Shown here one piece after another: positions 14,734 to 29,700 of a stretch of DNA of 64,000 bases. Every line of letters starts with the position of its first letter. Position 1 is the first letter of the stretch. This DNA is from Petrosia ficiformis (lineage: Eukaryota > Porifera > Demospongiae > Haplosclerida > Petrosiidae): the NCBI GenBank assembly GCA_947044365.1, contig OX345636.1, positions 59,709,537-59,773,536 on the forward strand. Reading direction: 5' to 3'. Below the pieces are notes generated by a model. That model saw nothing but the letters and a program-made list of their open reading frames with translations, searched no databases and was not told the origin of the DNA. Position numbers and translations under genes: made by a program.

Positions 14734-17700
14734 ACATCTCTGATAACATCATGTATATTCTGGTACATGTAGATGATGTCAGGCTGTTAGCACCATCAAG
14801 ATAGGAGACAAAATGACGGATGTAATACATTAAATATCCTCTATCCATTTTAGTATATTGTACATGTCAGTACAATGTCTCCATACGTTACATGTACTGT
14901 ACAACCTCTTAGAAGCAGTGCACATGGTAAATTTGAAAATATTTTCAGTCACTATTGATTTCATAGGCATAGCCAGACCTTTAAGATTGGGTGGGCCAGG
15001 TAAAGCATACATTGTAGATCGGCACGCAAAGCATGCCAAAACATTTTAGCGTTAATAAATTCATGATAAGCGTGGTCTACCATTCGTGGCCAGGCAGACA
15101 AGTTGAGTTGGAGCTAGTTCAATTGACCCTAGCTGAATCTGCCATTGCATGCTGGTTCCATCATCTTTAATACACATGTACATCACTATATACTTGAGAG
15201 CATTCAAACTCTCTGATGATCTCCGAGTATACGTATACGAGTGATTTTCACCTACACATGTATGAATAATTAATGAGAAAAGTCCCAACTCAACACGAAC
15301 GGACTTTAGTCGCCGTTTTTTTCAACTGCACATGCGTATACCATATCGATATAAACAAATGTTATATCATATCGTATCGTGGCTTATTACATGTATATCA
15401 TGATATGTCGATATATCGATATATCGTGGGAGCACTATCACAAATATGCATGTACATGCCCCAAATAATTTTTATTAATATAAAATTATATTATATCATA
15501 GACAATTGATTAATAATAACTTACTACTTGACTTTAATGATATCTGTCAGCCATCTTGAAGATCGTGTAGACACTTGATAATAATAAATACATGTACATG
15601 TATGTGCTTATGAAGGCATCTTCATCTATGTATATATTGGCAGTTATCATTGTAATATAATATTATAGCTACATGTATGTACATGTACATGTATCTATGA
15701 ATAATGTAATATTGTAATTCTTGTAGACTTATTGTGTCTGTTAGTCCTGATTTTATAATGCAGTCTGTTACTATTCTTAAAAGTAGGGCTAGGAATCTCC
15801 TGAGATTCTGAAATCGATTATCAAATTGATTGATAATCAATTAAAATCAGTAGAAGTAATTAGGCCAATTAAGTACATTAATACAGGAAAATCCCCCATT
15901 TGATGATAAGGGTTCCTACGTATCACCTACATATTGTACATTACTTGATATCACATGCTTGAAAAGTATATCTTCTGGAATAATTAGCATAATTTATATC
16001 ACAGACTTATAATTGATAATTTTCAATATCGATTGATTAATTGATTAATCATCCCAGTCCTACTTAAAAGTCTATTTATAGTAACATCATCCGTTTTGTA
16101 TAAATTATAAGTATTGTGTACATTTGTATTTTGTAATCTTACTGATCTGTCCATTCAACAATAAACTGTTAACACTACAATTTATTGGGTTCTGTCTTCA
16201 TGTAACCATTGTGGGATTATGTCATCATTATAATTATCATAACATTATTCTATACAGTATCATTGTTAGTATTTTATATTTTATAGAATCAAATGTGTTT
16301 CTATTTATAATAATGAATGGTTACATGAACAAACTGTCAGTTAATATCTCATTTGTAATGTATAATGTATGGATTGCCATCTTTTCAAGCCATCCTCTGA
16401 ATTAATTCACATATTTTATAATCAATACATTTTCAGTGATCCTAATGGTGTGGATGTTCCATTGTATATTGTGTTATATTTGGTGTTTATTATGTCATTT
16501 TATTATGTTACAAAAAGCTTTGCGGCCGCATAAACTGATCTTCAGAAGTGCTATTTTAGGTAAAGTTTCATTGTTATCCAATCTTTATATGTCAAATCAC
16601 AAAGAACTAGATAATCATTCTCTTAGGTTAATTGCTTTGGAGCGTAATGGATCACATACAATTGAAACTAGACGTAATGCTTACCTTCAATTGAACTACA
16701 AACTGTTCAGTTCACTTTTCTACTTACATGTAGTTTTGTATTATCATTATAGTGACAATTGCCATTACAAGCAGTGGAATTCCCACTCTCTGTAGCAACA
16801 TCTGGACAAAATGGTTAGAACAAATGATGGGCAGATACTTCCACTGTGAAATATGGAGGTCATATGTTGTACACATGTACAGTATATTAGAACAGAGCAA
16901 TATGTACCAAACTCCTCCTATACATTTTAGCTTCATTAGTCTTGTTATATATAAGAGAACAAACATTCCAGTAATCAAATATTTGTGATGTAAAATGTGT
17001 AAAGTAATGAATAACAGTAAGTACTGTTAATTATTGAAATATGTATCCGTTAGATCACCATCTTAAATTTAGACTCTTTTTGTAATCTCTACTAGTCAAA
17101 GTGTACACTACCACAATTCTTAGCTACATGTACATACAACAAAGATTTGTACTGATGGGATTTCATTAAAATTATAAGTCAAACTTGTAAATTATATTGT
17201 AAATTATTATATGAATTATTTAATCTGTTGTATTTTCTTATATATTCTTTAGTTTCAGCAGACTCCGCTATTTTTGTGTCGATCTTTTGAAGCTGCACAG
17301 TTACTATTGGACAAAGGGGCTCGAGTGGAGCATAAGGATTGGGTGAGTATATTATTATAGATGTTAAATGTGGTTCAATATATGATATGATGATAGAACA
17401 TATAAATTATGTGAGTGTATAATTATACATGTAGATGTTAAATGTGGTTCAGTATGATATGATGATAGAACATATAAATTATGTGAGTGTATAATTATAC
17501 ATGTAGATGTTAAATTTAATATTATTACAATGATTTCATAGAAAGGTTTTGATTAAGCAGTTCCTAAACACACATACCACATACTGTATAGCAGGAATTA
17601 TTGTGATTGAAATAGGAAATATTGGACAATTGCTAAATTGCTGGCAAATTTTGAATCCACATACGGAACCAGTGTGAATGTGATTTAGTATCTACATTTC

Positions 17701-20700
17701 TACAGTACCTCCAGCTACTGTGTTAGTGAAAGCTAGCTAGTTATTTTAAGCAGGTAAGTCTAGAGAAAAAGTTACTTTTAAAAGTTGTGTGATAGCCAGA
17801 TTGAAGTGGTCTGTTGTCACACATTAGTAAAGCTATGTAAGTCAATTATATTTAATGTACTCTATAGCTATTAACAAGGTGTTGGAATATATTTGAGAGT
17901 TTTCCAGTTACGCAGGTTTCTCTGAATCTGTAGAATATTAAATTTGCTGCATTTAACATTTTCAATATGCATATTTTAGCAGACTTGCCTTTATGTATGT
18001 AATTTCCTCACTAGTTGCCAATAATTCCCTCTATACAGTATCAAGATGGTTGAACAGGTATTCATTTTGGTGGATCATGCATTACTCAGAATTAGTTTAG
18101 TCTATTTCCACTATTATATTATCATCATATTAAAAAAAGAAAAGGATCAATGTTTGTATAATAACTGTCTTAAAACAAGAATGAGACTTTGTATATAGTA
18201 TATAATATATAGCCCCTCTGCCTCCCTGTTTTCTCCCCTATTCATACATGTACTTTTTACTTGTATATGATTATCTTATCACTTTAAAAGCAAAGCAGTT
18301 TATTATATTAAAAATATCAAACATAACACCAATTGAAATATACAAATATTATGGCCTGTAGGGCAATCCCTATGATTTCTTTCCGCGAGGTTTAATGCAT
18401 ATAAATTATTTTATAATTATGTTTGTGTAACATATATAACTATGTGTTGTATACATAGTTGTGTCATTCTGGGTGTCTCGGTCAATTAAGAAAGACTAGC
18501 AGAAAGAAAGCAGCTTGTAGCTTACATAGAAACTGGTACTAATAGCTATTCTACCTGAAATATATTCATAAAGTTCTATAAGATCTTTTAAAAAGTAAGA
18601 AGAGTAGATAATGAAAATAATAACTATAATAGGCTGTTGTGTTTCAAACATGAGAAAGTCAGCCATGATTACTGAATGCTGGATACCACAAAGCAATAAT
18701 AATTGTAAGGATACTTTTATTTCCATAATTATACATGTATCTTGTTTCCCAGTCCATCTTACAGATAGGGTACTACATAATTATCTAAACAATTGACTAT
18801 AAATGAATAATATTGCCTGGGCCATGACCCAGGCTAGCCCTGTGCTGGCTACACCTATGATAGATTTCTCATCAATCCTTGTAGTGACTAACTTTCTAAA
18901 GTAAGGACACCTTGCTGTTATGTAAAGCAGTCACGAATATACATGCCCCAAATAATTTTTATTAATATAAAATTATATGATATCATGGACAATTGATTAA
19001 TAATAACTTACTACTTGACAATTATCTACTTTAATGATATCTGTCCGCCATCTTGAAGATCGTATAGACACTTGATAATAATAAATACATGTATGTGCTT
19101 ATGAAGGCATCTTCATCTACGTATATATTGGCAGTTATCATTGTAATAGAATATTATAGCTATGTACATGTACATGTATATATGAATAATGTAATATTGT
19201 AATTCTTGTAGACTTATTGTGTCTGTTAGTCCTGATGCATTCTGTTACTATTCTTAAAAGTAGGGCTGGAAATCAGTTGAGATTCTGAAATGGATTATCA
19301 AATTGATTGATAATCAATGGAAGTAATTAAGTAAATTAATACAGGAATCTCCTCCCATTTGATGATTAAAAAGGTTTCCCGTAACTTACATATTGTACAT
19401 TACTTGATATCACATGCTTGAAAAGTATATCTTCTGGAATAATTAGCATAATTGATATCACAGACTTATAATTGATAATCAGAAGAATTTTCAATATCGA
19501 TTGATTAATAGATTAATCATCCCAGTCCTACATGTACTTAAAAGTCTATTTATAGTAACATCATCCTGATAAGCACATTGATTTAAAAGATTGCACTCTA
19601 CACGTAGCTCTGTAATGATATTCATAACTCTTATTAATTTAAAAAACATATTTCAGCTACATGTACATAAACAGCAGTGTTTCTCCCAGGATAAATATTA
19701 AGTGTGAGGGAGTGCATCAGTGGTACATGACATTTGGGCAACAATGTTCAATCAGTGTTGTAAAACAGTGTTTTTAAAATTCAAAACTAAATGGTAGGGG
19801 AGCAAGACTGATATAGCGCCATGGTACCACCCTTTATGGGGGAAACACTGAAAACAGGTCTTCAGAGAAGTGCTTGTTTCAGTTAAAGTTTTGTTTTTAT
19901 CCAATTCTTATATGCCTAATCACAAAGAGCTGGATAATCAAACTCTTAGGTACACTGTACATTTCTCTGGAGTGTAATGGATCACATACAATTGAAACTA
20001 CACATGCATGTACTTGTACATGTAATGGTTAACTACAAACTGTTCAGTCCACTTTCCTACTTACATGTAGTTTTGTATTGTCACTATAGTGACAATTGTC
20101 ACTACAAACAGTGGAATTCTCACTCTCTGTAGCAACATCTCGTATATGCATTGATGTTCATGTTTTGCAGGTCATCCTACGTAGAGGGTGTATGCAACCA
20201 TATCTAAACATTTGCTTAACCCTTAGAGGACTGATGTCACATATATGTGACATTTCATCCCTATGTGGTTCGCCGTCTGTTCCTAGCTACACGAAGCTGT
20301 CCAAATGGTTGTAATTGGCGTCAGGCACAAGTTGATGAACCTGGCTAAAAAATTTGATTGTTTTCTGGCCGCCCTTTGGCCTAAATAACAATCATGGGGG
20401 AAATTTTAAGGGGGGGTGTCCCCCTGTTAATGCGGGGGTTCGAAGTGGGTGCAGCCCTCTCGCTGTCGATGAATTTTGCATTTTTTGATCATGCCCACGT
20501 TGTCTGGTGGGTACCTGAGGCATTTTCCTTGCTGTGAAACCTGAAATCGTGGGTGTAGCTGGTGCCAACATGCAGTGGGGTCATTTTGTTAGCCCCAGTT
20601 CCAGTCAAAAGAAGGAGAGCACTGCATTTGATTTGATCCTACGAATTGCTTGGGGACTTCGTAGGATCAAATCGAGTCCCGGTAAGCAAGTTGGTGGAAG

Positions 20701-23700
20701 TAGTACTCCACGTCGGAAAAGGAGCCAAGTTTGGGGTAGAGAAAGTGAACGGTGGCCACATTATATGCAATAGAGTCACCAGTGTTGGAAATGGGAAGAA
20801 TTTTGAATACATTAATACATGTACACGTACTTGTGCTATACATACTATATAAGTTACATGTACATGTTCATACTGTATTTACATGTATATTAGTACTTAT
20901 ACTTGTTATTATAATGCCTGTTGATATTATAATATGTACATGTAGTACATGTATACCATGTATATTACATGTACATGTACATACATGTGGTACATTTACA
21001 TACATGCAGTGTGTACTGCAATACAGTATATATGCTATTGTACATTTTGTAGCTAGCACACATCTACATACATGTACAATTATTCATGTTAATACTATAG
21101 ATCATTTTCTTACTATACTACATATTACATGTGTATAGGTTATTACACCCCCCTGAGTGTGTTATCGTGTATACACACGAAATAATATTCATATATGACC
21201 GAGGGCGTAGCCCGAGGTCATATATGAATATTATTGAGTGTGTATCGATAACACATGAAGGTGGGGTGTAATAACTGATTTATCTTGTGGGAAGCCATTA
21301 GATCAAAGGTTCACGAGTGACGTTTTAGTGAATGCCATGGTGATTTTATTACGTCATCACTGTGTCAAATGGCAGAATCAGAAGCGCTTTGCTAATACCG
21401 ATGCTGATGACGAGGATTTTCGATCGCCTAAAAAGAAGCGTTCTCAAAAGAAGTTCAGAAAGATTTGGTTCTAAGACTAGTGAAGCGGAGATATCAGAAA
21501 TAACCAAAGGGTACTGATACACCTGTCAATACTAAGCGAAGCACCAACTGGGCCTTGACCGATTGGAGAGCATCCGAGAACCACAGGGAGATCAGAGAGT
21601 TGCCCTTCTGATTTACTAGAAAACCCAGTTGTAGACAAGCTCAACAAGTGTTTACCGATGTTCGTTAACGAACAAAAGTGAGACGGCAGGAGGTGAGCAT
21701 TATCCACCTCAAATTACTTTCAATTTTACTAACAAATGGTGGAAACCAGTTGTTAGTAAAATTCTGATGAGTAATCACACTACTATGGAGAGTTCCAGTT
21801 CTGGAAGGCCTACAAAATCTGATTTGTCTGGATTTGTGTTCACCAATTGTTCAATTGGTCATGTAAATATAAATGTGAAGGAACATTCTAAGTAAAAATA
21901 ATAATGACTGATGTTGAAATTGCTGCTTTGAATCATTTATCATTTGTTGCTTTAAATCATTATCAATTGCTGCTTTAAATCTTTCAATAATCAATGAGCT
22001 TCCTGTCTGATATCCTATATCCCCTAGGGGATATAGATATCAGACAGGATGTGGTCTGTTAACAGATGATATGCTGTATAATTGTAGGGCGGTGCCTTTG
22101 ATCTATAAGGCTTCCATGAGATAAACATAGGATAGTACATGTACATGCATATACATGTACACAATATAGTTATGAAATATTATGTGAGCATAAACAATAC
22201 TATAGCCACCAAACTACATGTACATGTTATTTTAGGTATCAGCTGTGTTTGTATGTACATGTACTACATGTATTAATTCAGCTATGATAATTTATGAATT
22301 ATCATTCAAGCCTTTCAAATGTTGATTACTAACACCTCGAGGATTCTGTGATATCATGATTGTTTTATAGTGACAATATTATATACTCACCTATACAGAT
22401 TCATTATTGGTTTCATTTGATAGTATAGGTCACATGTGAAAGTATAATTTCACTCCATTATTTTATTCATATACATATTCATATGCATGTACATGTACAT
22501 AGTGGAATAAAAACAAGAAAATGAATTTTTAGTAATAGTTGGAACTATACAATATTCAAAATTAAATGAATCTGTATAAATACTAATACATGTAATTCTC
22601 CCCCTTTTATACAAGTCATATTCCCACCTGATTATCTAATGATCCAGGTACTTTAAGTTGGTACATAGTCTGGTAATTATAGTGTATTTATTAACTGACA
22701 TACAGTATAATTATATCAATAAAAAGTCACCATACAGTGCAGTAATTACTCAGTTTCTACAGTACATTAAAAGTGGTTTGACAGTAATTGGTGTACTTAT
22801 GAATTACTGTAATTACTGTACTATACTGACAGTAGAAATAAGGTAATTATTGTTACTGTATGATGACTTTTTATTGACATGTATGGTACGTTTATCATTA
22901 CTGTAAAAGGTCATTTTTAAAACTAATTTTTAAATAAAACCTGTTCTTGTTATGCAAGCTATGAAAATACATGAAGTTTGATTAGTGTAGTTGTGAGAGA
23001 CATCAAGCTGATAATTATATACCAATGCTAATTAATTAATTAACCATTATATAGATGACATCAAATACACGTATATGTAATTATTACACTTACAGTCACT
23101 ATCCTAGCATAATGTTTGTGTTCAGTTGCAAGCTCTTAAAAGTCAAATACATGTGAATAATTTTGCCCCATTTTTGGCTAAATGTTATAGACATGTACAT
23201 TCTGTATTTATTATAATTATGGATAGTGACATTACCCTCATGATAAGACACAAACTGACTGAATGTTATACGTACATTAAACATCTCTCCTGATACAATA
23301 CATTGGCTATTCATAAATAAATCAAGTCTACCATTCTATTGTAAGCATTACTAGTATACAGTGTTCTCAACAGGATTTTAGCACTTGGTAGTGCCTATAA
23401 AACTAAGATTTATTAGGTGTGACTAAGTTTCTTGAATCAGGCCACAAGTTAGTAGGAAAATAATGAGTGATAGTAGTGTAGGCTTAATCCCAGAGCTGAA
23501 ATGATGGACCAGCACCACCACTAAAAAGCCTAGTGAGAACATACCCTGCTAGTATATTGTGTAATATATCCATAAATTAGACATGCTATGAGACCTTTTA
23601 AAGTGGACAATTTTCAGTCTCAATTGACCTCTTGCTAATCGTTTTAGTTAAACACCCTTTATAATATAAGAACAGCTTGCTATTCTGTAAAGTAGCCACT

Positions 23701-26700
23701 AAATGTCCCAAATAATATCTTTACTAGAGAATGCTTGCATGCATGCAGTCATTGTGGGGCAAGCCTGAGAAGGAATAACCAAATGAGCAAAAGCAAGCAG
23801 AAGGGAAGAAGAGCAAAATGCAACAGTTCATGAGTTGGTTTTGATTTTAGAGCAACAGGAACTCACAAAACATGTAGATCAGTTTATCAGTACTATCAAT
23901 CCAATCTCTCCTCTTTAGTCTATGCAGTTTGTCTAGCTCTGTCCCTCTCTCTTCTTTTCATCGATCTCTTTTCATCCATAGCTATCACACAATGACACAC
24001 ATGTAGCTTTGTTAATTAATTAATAAAACGTTTTAGTATTTCAACAATAAGATATTTGTGAAATACATACGTACATGTACCAAAAATTTATTGAAAAGTC
24101 AACACGGTTTAATAGAACATACGGAATCATGTATAATACATACACATGTACATACATGTACATACATATATACGTAAAGAAAATTCTCAACCAACTCCCT
24201 AGTGTAGGGCTCTCTCAGGCTCGTCTCAATTCAAACAACAATACATAAATAATATTACATGTATATATTATGGGCAATAGATTGATACTAATATAATATA
24301 ATTGATATAATACTTGAACATTCTGTACATTAATGATGTCTGTTAGCCATCTTGAAGATCTTGTTAATTGTATAGACACTTGATAACAAATGATATGTGG
24401 TTATGAAGACATGTATGTCTATTAGCAGTAGTGTTGTATTATTATGACAATGATGAGCACTATTAGTTATAGTATGACTAGTTTATCACTAGTTATGATT
24501 TAATTATCTATAATAATATAGGCTTACTAAAAGGGTTTTAATTTTAGATAACTAACTAAAATTCCCAATTATTGGTGAATTTTGATTTTAGTTAATTATA
24601 GTTATTTCATCACACCTGTAATATACGTAGTTATAGTTTAGCTAAAAGTCATAATGTCTTTAATGGAAGGGGTTTTAGTTATAATTATGTTTAATTAAAA
24701 CAACACTAATTGGTAGTTGTCATTTTGTAGCATAATATAGTATTATAGCTATATACATGTATGTATGAATAATGTAATATTAATTTTAAAAGTTAACACA
24801 ATGGTATTATAGTACAATATACAAGAAAGAAGTGTGACTTACATCATAATATATGTGATGTAATTTTCAAAAACGGACACTTCCCAAAAATTTGGTATCA
24901 GGAAGAGCTACAATATTAATCTTCATATTAATTTTCAGTACAAAATGGTAGACTTATGAGCTATTAACCTTAATTTGATCGAAATTGTTTTACAGGAAAG
25001 TGTCCCTTTCCAAACATTAGATCACATGTTGATGTTAGTTATATTTCATGTACATATATATACATGCTTTTTCTACATAAGCTATAACTATTCCTCTACA
25101 TGTAATCACATATACACATAGTCACACACATGCTTTTATTGCTTTAACAATTCCTAAGAAATTTTGTGATAATATTTAGATATGGGTTCACTTACAATTA
25201 CAATTGTAATTGAGGTCAATTACAATTACAATTATGTAGTTGTAATTGTACTGTAATTGAAACATTTGTATTGAGGGTATTTTTAATCATAAGGACATTC
25301 GGCATTCTATGCGAAATTATTAAAATGTAATGGTTATTATACATGTAGACACTTTCATTTTAGAATTTATGCTACCGGCTTAGAGGTATTGCTGTAATTA
25401 TATTGTAATTGCATGCGACTGTACATGTAATTGTAGTTGAATGTCACATAATTGTAATTGTAATTAACCAGTGGTAGCTACACTGACAATAATTGAAGCT
25501 GTAATTGTAATTGGCCTTTTGTAATTGAACCCAGACCTGGTACACATACATGTAGATGTACATGTACATAACCCCACTATTAATTAATTTATATTCACAT
25601 GTCACCTGAAATAATTGGAACAGAGTGTTTGTATAAATGTAGCATTGTTAAGTAAATTCTTAGCTTGATACACCTACTATTATTCCGCTTTATATAAGAG
25701 AACAACTACATTTTGTATTTAGTAATAACAACTATTGATCTTCCAGATAATAAATTCTATCATCTTTTATAATTAATAATGAACATTTTAATAATAATCA
25801 TTTGTTTCATGTAGATATTCTCTTTTGTATACATTATACACATGTATCATGTACTTTTATATCTTCATTTTATCTAATTCAGATTATAAAGAGTATCACC
25901 ATACCATTGTGTATACTTACATAATCTTGTTTGAATTCTCATTAGTTTATATCTTATAATTCAGTTACATTCCTCCCTACTTAATCAACATGATGTTAAA
26001 TGTAGTATCCTATCAAGACACTAAATTGTTTAATATAATTAACCTGAGCGGAGGGTTATAGTAGTCTTCTGGTGTGTGTGTGTGTGTGTCTGTGTCTGTG
26101 TGTTACCGCTTGATCTCCACAACTGCAAGGTCTTACTGTATTCTGAGCATATCTGCAGAATACTGGTATAATGAAAGGTAAGAAATAAAAGCGATTTGTT
26201 CTGAACTATTCATGTTGCAGAGAAACAGCCGTGCAAATACTCGTCGATCTGTCGCCATCTTGAAATTTTATTGTTTTTGCTGATGTCAGCAGGAAACACT
26301 GAACACTAACTTTTGTCTCTTTGAAGTTTTGTTTCTTAGGCTTTGTCTATCGTCCTAACGAGTGTTTATACAGCTATTTGTGAAGTTTTGTCCAGAAATT
26401 CGCTAGTTCTCAAGAGATCTCATGGCCATGCTATCTCCATAATTTGCATATTCATGATGTACTACTGAATGGGGGTGTTCCTGGCTGTTGCAATAGGTTA
26501 CTTAGGCAAAGTTGTTCTAAAGCCATGCTGTTTTTGCAAGCTAGCGAGGGTTCTGCACTTTAGTGCATTCATTATGATTAGTAATTGAGTCATGCATTTC
26601 TAATATGAATTGATTGTACAAATTCTAAAGAATTACTTTTCTTATTTCTTTTACATAGTTTGGACGGACACCTACTCATCAGGCTGCTATTAACAACAGT

Positions 26701-29700
26701 GTAGATCTACTATCTGCACTAATACGTCATGGATCAAAATTGGACACACAGGATAATGTTAGTTCTAATAGCACACTATACTATAATATTCATTATGTTA
26801 TTGTACTAATTCCGGTGGTAATACATATTTTCATTAGTAATTGAATTTTGTGATTATAAAGAAGGGCTAATCTACTATAAAGATCTGTGTTATAATATAT
26901 AAATACCTTGTATGATATAACAGTGTCACAAGTATGATATTTACATGGAATATGATTTACATTAGTCTCCAGTAATATAATGTAAATGAATTAATTGTAA
27001 GTACTCTCTGTCTTTTACCATTTTGATGACATGATTATTTTTATCCTTTCCAAATAATTATATTGGATAAACACATCATGAGATTCATGAATATATACAC
27101 ATAAAAACCAGTTATAAATGTCTTGTTTTGGTGTATATGTGGGTAACATGTACAGTAGTCCTTAATAATAAGTTCACATAGCATTTTTGTAGTACACAAG
27201 TAGTACTCTACACTCCATAAAACACTGAAAGAGCATATTATTATGCATACTACACTTAATAAAATAATAAACAGCAGTGACATTTGAGCTCCACCTTCTA
27301 CTACTAACTAACTAACCTTTCTTTACCTCTACATATATAACTCTCCCATTTTATATAACTAGAGTTTCTAACTTACATGTACTTTGCTGGAAAGAAGAGT
27401 TGTTAAGAAAGCTATAGATGTTAAATATGTGATTCACTATCAGCAAGAAGATAGCAAGGCGAATGCTTACAAGTTTAGTATACCAAAGAGCAACACCCAC
27501 ACCTTTACTTACCTGTATAACTTACTCATTTTACAGTTTATATAGACTACTAACTTACTTACAGGGGAGCTTCTAACAAAGTTGTAGATACCAAATACAT
27601 GCTTCATTAGTCAGAGGAAAGCAGCAAAGGGAGTGTTTGAAAGTGCAGTGGTCAGTGCCAACAGCTAATAGTGTGCTATGCATTGTACATGTACGTATGT
27701 ACAGTGTACATATTAAAAATTAAAATGTTACCATAGTTAGTAGTTAACATGGTGCAACATACTTAGTACATACATGTACATGTACGTACTACAATAACAC
27801 TGTGTGAACTTTTTATTGAGGGCTACCGTATACAAGAATGTGTACACATGTATGTGTCTAGTAATTACATGTAGTCTGATGGCATTGCCTCTTCACTGGT
27901 AGGAGGAAGTGTCTGGGACATATATGTACATACACATGTATATAATACATGTACTATAATACATGTACCAGATTATTCTACTTCAAACCACAAGCTCCAC
28001 ATCACATGTAACAAATACAATGTTCAATGTGAATAATATTCTTTGTATTATACATTATAACTGGTATAACAATTGACAGGGTATAAAACCCAGAATGGAA
28101 TGAAACTGAATGTGGAATGGAATGGAACGGAACTGGAAGTTGATAACTATTATTATATGGTTGGTAATTGAATTTATTTAATATTATATGTGACATCAGT
28201 GCTCTAAGGGTTAAGTAATTTTAATATTATATCATGCACAAAAAAAAAACCAAACAAAGTCTGTACCTTTATTAGTGGAATATTTGTCTACCAATAATGA
28301 TCAATCTCAATATTGACATACAACCATACAAAAGTAGTTACATCATATATAGTAATTTATTAAGTAACTTAACAAGTGCATAGGTAACAAAGTATCTACA
28401 TAAGTGATATATAGCAACTCATTATAAATAAATAAGTAACTTCATATGAATAGTCTCATCACTAGAATCTTTACATTTGGTAGATGAATCTTCCAAGATA
28501 CACACTTAAATATTTTGAATGGTGGTGGTGATGAAGATGATGACAGAGAGTCATACTCATCGCTACAAATTAAAATGAGTTCAGAAGTCATTCCTCTCTT
28601 GCTTCCACATTTGTCTTTTTGCACATACTAATAATATTAAGATTAAATAATTTTATTTAATGTAGTTATTAATTTCCGGTTCCGTTCTGTTCCAAGTTTT
28701 CTACCTTCCCATCAAAATTATATTATACATGTAACCAAATTTTATTAAACACTTACCTTTAGTCAGTCACTATTCAGCCATTTTGTACAGGAAGCCAACA
28801 AAATGTGGAATTAATGATATCTCATCCTGGATATCAAATTTGATTGACTTCATGTACAAAATAGCGGAGCTAACCATTTAATCAAAACTATTTTGTGGTA
28901 GAGTACAACTTGTTCATTTTTGTAATTCAGTCACTATTGCCCAGCCCTAATTAATACACACTTACAAAGCAAGTAACCCCACCTCAATCAACCTTCCAGC
29001 TTGTAAAAGTCTGATATACATGTACATGTATACACTTGTCCTCAGACCACTTCCTCATATGTAAAGTGAGTGGTAACACCAGACTATCTAGTAATTATAC
29101 AATGACACCTTAGCTCACTATGTAGTTGATAATAATCTTTTCACTGAGTACATACATGTACATTACTCAATGAATGAGTCTTCCAAGTAGATTCTTAATC
29201 TCTCATACATGTACATACATGTAGTGTTGGGCGATTATGAGAATTGATGATATGATAATCAATCATACAGTATATATTCACGATTATCACGGTTATAATC
29301 AAAGAGATTTGTAGTATTCCCACCTTTGGCTTGGACTGATTTTTTACACTTGTAACAAACGGGCCTCTTGTTCTGACTCAATCATAATACAATCTTCTGT
29401 TGCCTGTAGTCCCAAGTAAGTCCAAACACAACTTTTTGTGTTTTTTTTTTTCTTTACAACATTCATTCCCTGAGCTTGATGTAAAGCCATCTTTTTACTT
29501 AAGACATCATTACTGTAGTGTGTACATGTACATGTAGATGGTACTACAATCATTACTGTAGTGTGTACATGTACAAATGAACATCTACTACATGTACATG
29601 TAGATGGTACTATAATCATTACTGTAGTGTGTACATGTACAAATGAACATCTACTACATGTACATGTAGATGGTACTACCATCATTACTGTAGTGTGTAC

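Larger units (their letters stand above)
14138..14734 (+). repeat. Two tandem 297-bp units, each with a tRNA-like gene
   Basis: The units start at 14138 and 14435 (CTACATCTCTGATAACATCA) and differ at only a few bases. A third, truncated start lies at 14732. Each unit contains one tRNA-like gene, a short inverted copy of the tRNA 3' end and a (CTTT)n tract. Confidence 0.92.

Noticed and set aside
16436..16795. 119-codon frame as a gene
   Set aside because: The related copy at 19853-20135 does not keep the frame, and no splice or family evidence exists.
28442..28624. Conserved small protein (KRGMTSEL...SSSSSP) in duplicated units
   Set aside because: Similarity between units is explained by segmental duplication; ends differ and the third unit is broken.
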